From Sphingomonas alpina (GTDB taxonomy: Bacteria; Pseudomonadota; Alphaproteobacteria; Sphingomonadales; Sphingomonadaceae), in NCBI RefSeq assembly GCF_014490665.1, contig NZ_CP061038.1, positions 5,106,501 to 5,170,500 on the forward strand: 64,000 nt of DNA. The letters run 5' to 3'. Position numbers and translations under genes: made by a program. The notes beneath the pieces were generated by a model. It saw only the letters and a list, made by a program, of their open reading frames with translations, did no database searches and was not told where the DNA came from. Positions 60,331 to 64,000 of this stretch are shown here, one piece after another. Within the stretch, counting starts at the first letter, position 1. Each line of letters opens with the position of its first letter.

Positions 60331-61383
60331 ATGCGCTACGAACCATTGAGCCGACGGATCAAGACCCGCCTGATGACGGCGTCGCGCTCGCTCCGCACCG
60401 CCGACCCGGGGCATTTCGTCAACAACATGATCGAGGACAGTTTCGCCTATCCGATGGGCGACCGGCGCTACGAGGATAATCCGCTGTTGCGCGGTGCCGC
60501 GCCGTTCGTCCCGAAATTCGGCGCGGCGCAGCCTCGTACGCTGGCTTTCGACCTGGAACCGCTTGGCCCCGATGCGTCGGCGGGCGACCGCCGCGATGCC
60601 GCCACGCGCGAGATGCGCCGCCTCGTCGCCGACAATTTCGGCAATGAAGCGCTGCATTGGTACGATGGCGCAAGCGAGAGCAAGCGCGGCCTGTCGCGAT
60701 CCTCCGCGCTCAATTACGGCGCGTTCTTCGGATCGAGTTTCGATGCCAACGGCCTGCAATCGGCGACCGTCACCTATGAGGGCGGCTCGGGCGCGACCAA
60801 CGACGTCAACCCGGCGCTGGCACGACTGATCGGCGCCGCCATGTCGACCATGCCGGGCATGCGGCCGGTATTCACGACGCTTGTCGCGGGCCGGGATTAT
60901 GGCAGCCAGATGGTCACCTTCCTGATGACCAACGGCTTCCGCCTTGCCGAGATGCAGCCGATGCTCGACGAACTCGGGCTGGGCAAGCGGCTCGCCAGCA
61001 TCCTCCAGGTAATCGGCGTCGCGCTTGGCGGGCGCTTCGAGATCCCGCCCGGCGCCGCGCTGGTCGCGTTCGGCCGCAGCCCGCAGGGCGTCGAACTCGA
61101 GCTGCAGGTGATGCTCGACGCGATCCCCGACGTGCCGCCGAATTTCCTGCAATTGCTGACCATGAACTTGCGCGAGCGTCCGCGCGAACTGGGCACGCTG
61201 GAACGTTTTCTCGAGGCCTTTACGCCGGAAGACAATGTCTGGCCGGGACGCTTCAGCATCCTGAGCGTCAAGATCGCGCCATCGGGCCCACCCAAGATCG
61301 GCCTGTTCCTGCGTCCGGTCGAATTCGAGATCAGCCCGTCCGCCGGGCTCGTGTCCGAGGGGACGCCATTGTCGGTGCACTGA
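60331..61383 (+). CDS. Protein of unknown function (350 residues)
   Basis: Strong ribosome site AAGGAGG nine bases before the ATG. The N-terminus (PLSRRIKTRLMTASRSLR) is basic. The middle has RGLSRSSALNYGAFFGSSF, SATVTYEGGSGATN and a Gly/Met-rich helical region (IGAAMSTMPGMRPVFTTL). The C-terminal third, with IPPGAALVAFGRSP, ELELQVMLDAIPDVPP and GRFSILSVKIAPSGPPKIGLFLRP, looks beta-rich. I do not recognise the family and see no catalytic motif. It is 30 bases downstream of the 614-residue protein gene, in the same operon. Confidence 0.65.
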   Translation: MRYEPLSRRIKTRLMTASRSLRTADPGHFVNNMIEDSFAYPMGDRRYEDNPLLRGAAPFVPKFGAAQPRTLAFDLEPLGPDASAGDRRDAATREMRRLVADNFGNEALHWYDGASESKRGLSRSSALNYGAFFGSSFDANGLQSATVTYEGGSGATNDVNPALARLIGAAMSTMPGMRPVFTTLVAGRDYGSQMVTFLMTNGFRLAEMQPMLDELGLGKRLASILQVIGVALGGRFEIPPGAALVAFGRSPQGVELELQVMLDAIPDVPPNFLQLLTMNLRERPRELGTLERFLEAFTPEDNVWPGRFSILSVKIAPSGPPKIGLFLRPVEFEISPSAGLVSEGTPLSVH

Positions 61384-61446
61384 ACCGCGCCGTCGTCGCT
61401 CTGTTACCGCCACCGCTCTGCCGCCGATTGTTCGAGGATCCATGTC

Positions 61447-62775
61447 ATGAACGCAGCCGCTCGCATCCCGCTCGACGACATTGGTGTCGAGCCGCCACCG
61501 CGTCCGGAGGTTCGCGCCAAGGTGCAGGAACTGCTCGCCGCGACGCCGGCCTTTCATCAACTGCCGTCGAGCCAGCAGATGCAGGTCGCGCGCGACACCG
61601 CGCGGATCGCCGACGCATTGGTCGGTCAGGCCGCGCCGGGCACCTCGTCCGTTTCGTCGCAGGCGATGGCGGGCGGCGTCGACCAGTATGAGTCGGACCA
61701 GGCGGCGGTCGATGCGATCGGTAACGACCCCTTCACCGCCGGCGCTGCGCGCGAAGGCGCGGCGATCGCCGGCGAGTTCATGAAGCAGGTCAATTTCGTC
61801 GAATTCGTTTCGGGGCTGATCGACGGCGTGTTCAATTCGATCGTGACGTCGAACATCCAGCAGATGGAGGCCTATTCGAAGATGGTCTCCGACGTCTCGA
61901 AATCGCTCAACCAGTTTCGCGACGACAATACGACGTCAGACGACGGCAAGGATCAGCTGTGCGAGGCGTTTCCCGATGTGTTCGATATCGGGCCCGACAG
62001 CTTTACCGGCGGCACGCAACCGGTCCTCAAACTGAAGGACGGGGTGGATCAGGACGCGGCGCTCGCCAATGTCGCCGGTACGCTCAACCAGCATGCCGAC
62101 AAGCCGATCGAGTCAATCGACGTGTCCGATCCGGAAGTGCAGGAAACGCTGATCAAGGCCGCGCGCGGGCAGATCGCTACGTCGCGGCAGCAACTGCTCG
62201 CGACGATGGTGCTGATGGGCCTGTCGCGCATCGTCGTGACCAACGGCAAGATCTCGGCGAAGATCATGTATGATTTCAACGCGTCGAGCCAACGTCAGCT
62301 CTCGCGTACCGCCATGGCGCGTGACTATGCCCGCGATGCGCAAGGCAATCTGCTGAAAATGGGGACGACCGAAACCGAGAATGAAACGAGCGACAAGGGC
62401 TCGCGCTCGCGCAATAGTTCCTACGAGGCCGGAAAGGGTAGTTACACCGGCACGTACGACGCCGATTACTACACCAAGGGCAAGTATAAATATACCGAGA
62501 AGCCGGTCATGACGGCGCAGTCGATGGCGAGCGAGACGCAGAACGACAATTTCTCCGCCAAGGCGAGCCTGATGGGTGCGGTCGAGGTCAATTTCAAATC
62601 GGACTATATGCCGCTCGACAAGATGGCGACGCCGGAAATGATGGCGGCGATCCAGATGCGCTCCAAGCCGATCGATCACAACAAGCCACAATATACGCCC
62701 GGTCCCGCACCGGCACCGGTCGCTGCTGCGCCGCCGCCTGCGCCGGCACCTGCCCCGGCGCCGGCAAGGGCCTGA
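61447..62775 (+). CDS. Protein of unknown function, paralogue B of a three-member family
   Basis: The 442-residue protein begins with MNAAARIPLDDIGVEPPPRP, then a helical region, LLAATPAFHQLPSSQQMQVA, and the family core: FVEFVSGLIDGVFNSIV, QQMEAYSKMVSDVSKSLNQF, LLATMVLMGLSRIVVTNGKISAKIM and VEVNFKSDYMPLDKMATPEMMAAIQ. A Tyr/Lys/Ser-rich insert (about 320-350) separates the last two motifs. It ends in a Pro/Ala tail like paralogue A. GAGGATCC precedes the ATG. It is closest in layout to the next gene, which starts four bases after its stop. Confidence 0.75.
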   Translation: MNAAARIPLDDIGVEPPPRPEVRAKVQELLAATPAFHQLPSSQQMQVARDTARIADALVGQAAPGTSSVSSQAMAGGVDQYESDQAAVDAIGNDPFTAGAAREGAAIAGEFMKQVNFVEFVSGLIDGVFNSIVTSNIQQMEAYSKMVSDVSKSLNQFRDDNTTSDDGKDQLCEAFPDVFDIGPDSFTGGTQPVLKLKDGVDQDAALANVAGTLNQHADKPIESIDVSDPEVQETLIKAARGQIATSRQQLLATMVLMGLSRIVVTNGKISAKIMYDFNASSQRQLSRTAMARDYARDAQGNLLKMGTTETENETSDKGSRSRNSSYEAGKGSYTGTYDADYYTKGKYKYTEKPVMTAQSMASETQNDNFSAKASLMGAVEVNFKSDYMPLDKMATPEMMAAIQMRSKPIDHNKPQYTPGPAPAPVAAAPPPAPAPAPAPARA

Positions 62776-62778
62776 GCC

Positions 62779-64000
62779 ATGAACGCCGCATCCGTCATCG
62801 AACGCCACGAGGTCGCGGTTCAGCCGCCGACCGGCCTGTCTCCCGATGCGCTGGCCCGCGTGCGCCCCAAGGTGCAGTCGATGCTGACGCAGATTCCCGC
62901 TTATGCGCAGATGACGAACGAGGAACAGGCCAAGCTCGCGCACGACATGGTCAAGGTGCTCGCCTATATGGACGACCCCAACCGCATCGTCGAACAGACC
63001 GCCCCCGTGCTGGCCCCCGTCCTGGCCGAAGCGCAGGCCGACGCCAATGAACAGACGCGCAAGAACCTGTCCCAGTCGCCCGGTTTTGCCGGCAAGGATT
63101 TCGTCGCCGGCGCCGCGGCACAGGGTACCGACCAGTTCGTTCGCTTGGTCAAGGAAGTCGATTTCCCGGCCTTTGTCGGCGGGCTGATCAACAATGTGTT
63201 CAAGACGATCGTGGAAACCTCGATCGAACAGATGCGCGCTTATGGGGAGCTGGTCGCCGCCGTTGCGAAGACCGCGGAAGATTATATGGCCGAGAATATC
63301 GGCATGGGTCAGGGCCGCGATTATCTGGCGCAGCGCTTCCCCGATCTGCTCGACGTGGACATCGACGATGACGGCAATTCGAAGTTGAAGGTGACCTCGG
63401 ACGATGAGGAAGCCGCTCTGGCCGAAGTGCATTCGACGCTCGGCATGAGCGGGGAGGCGGCGACCGACCTTTCTGAAGAAGAGACCGAGATGGCGCTGGT
63501 CAATGCGGCGCGCCTGACCATGGCCAAGTCGCGGCAGCAGCTTCTGGCGTCGATGGTGATGCTCGGGATCAACCGTATCGTCGTGACCGACGGCTCGATC
63601 GTCGCCAAGGTGAAGTTCGACATGCGCGCGACCGATGAAGCGAAGCGCGGCTATCGTGCTTCGGCCTATGATCGCCAGACCAGCCGGAACAAGAATGTCA
63701 GCGCCTTTGGCGGCGGGTTCCTCGGTTTTGGCGGTGGCTCGGTCAACGTCAACGAACAATCGCATGTCGCGACCGTCAGCACTGGTGTCGACGAGACGAG
63801 CGAGTCGAAACTCGATCTGACGGCCAAGCTGCAGGGCGAGGTCCGGGTCAACTTCAAGTCCGATTATCTGCCGCTGGAGAAAATGGCGACGCCCGAGATG
63901 ATCGGCGCGATTCAGGGCAATTCGCAGCCCACCCCGCCGCGCAACATGGCGCGTTCCGGAGCGACGCCGACGCCTGCCGCGCCGGCGACGCCGGGACAAT
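62779..64000 (+). CDS. Protein of unknown function, paralogue C (runs off the right edge)
   Basis: The frame opens at the ATG at 62779 and is open for 407 codons to the window end. It repeats the whole plan of paralogue B: a short N-terminus (SVIERHEVAVQPP), helical LTQIPAYAQMTNEEQAKLAHDM, the core FPAFVGGLINNVFKTIV, then EQMRAYGELVAAVAKTAEDYM, LLASMVMLGINRIVVTDGSIVAKVKF and VRVNFKSDYLPLEKMATPEMIGAIQ, and a Pro/Ala tail. The insert before the last motif is Gly/Phe-rich (AFGGGFLGFGGG). The operon therefore continues beyond the window. Confidence 0.75.
   Translation, partial: MNAASVIERHEVAVQPPTGLSPDALARVRPKVQSMLTQIPAYAQMTNEEQAKLAHDMVKVLAYMDDPNRIVEQTAPVLAPVLAEAQADANEQTRKNLSQSPGFAGKDFVAGAAAQGTDQFVRLVKEVDFPAFVGGLINNVFKTIVETSIEQMRAYGELVAAVAKTAEDYMAENIGMGQGRDYLAQRFPDLLDVDIDDDGNSKLKVTSDDEEAALAEVHSTLGMSGEAATDLSEEETEMALVNAARLTMAKSRQQLLASMVMLGINRIVVTDGSIVAKVKFDMRATDEAKRGYRASAYDRQTSRNKNVSAFGGGFLGFGGGSVNVNEQSHVATVSTGVDETSESKLDLTAKLQGEVRVNFKSDYLPLEKMATPEMIGAIQGNSQPTPPRNMARSGATPTPAAPATPGQ

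Noticed and set aside
59602-63999. Two minus-strand open frames of 652 and 628 codons
   Set aside because: Opposite the sigma-54 operon genes; His/Arg-rich and motif-free.

Overview
The window looks like chromosomal DNA from a high-GC alphaproteobacterium, most likely a sphingomonad (Sphingomonadaceae). This rests on codon use, on the TrbG-TrbI-DUF2274 block typical of sphingomonad mobile elements, and on the core genes; it is inference, not a database result. Most genes are tightly packed, with ATGA, GTGA or TGATG stop/start overlaps.

Region 1 (1-10900) is core genome on the minus strand: the start of csaA, a glutathione S-transferase, a small exported protein, an unusual glutamate synthase operon in which two secreted DUF2059 proteins sit between gltD and gltB, uppP, an NDUFA9-like NAD(P)-binding protein, and tRNA-Leu(CAG) on the plus strand.

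Region 2 (about 10878-33712) is a 22.8 kb genomic island in the 3' end of tRNA-Leu. It has a P4-type tyrosine integrase next to the tRNA, a near-perfect copy of the tRNA 3' end at the far boundary, and matching pairs of ATGGTATC repeats near both ends. Cargo: an Mrr-like endonuclease; the wreck of a conjugation module (truncated trbG, trbI, DUF2274) with a small TGT/DpdA-like protein and an AlpA-like HTH protein; a divergent defence locus (minus: Vsr, a two-ATPase histidine-kinase-like protein, a receiver protein; plus: C5 DNA methyltransferase, MORC/MutL-like ATPase, Z1 helicase-like protein, DUF4420 PD-(D/E)XK protein, AIPR protein); a conserved hypothetical; and an AbiEi/AbiEii toxin-antitoxin pair behind three tandem palindromic operators. 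The MORC/MutL-Z1-DUF4420-AIPR core matches defence systems of the Mza type.

Region 3 (34286-48395) resembles the E. coli yeh (molR) cluster: DUF4132, MoxR-type AAA ATPase, DUF5682, VWA and SWIM zinc-finger genes on the minus strand, with a second DUF4132 paralogue facing them on the plus strand. The VWA gene appears to carry a one-base frameshift in a homopolymer near its start.

Region 4 (48723-64000) is the least familiar part. An NTF2-like gene is followed by a PspF-like sigma-54 activator. Then comes a near-consensus sigma-54 promoter that starts an operon of at least nine genes running off the window: a DUF3467 protein, a 1087-residue papain-like cysteine protease with a 195-residue internal duplication, three paralogous proteins of unknown function, a small protein, a three-part protein (trypco2-like, HhH-like, IPT-like), a subtilisin with an intact triad, and two large unknown proteins. 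This is the best candidate for an undescribed system.
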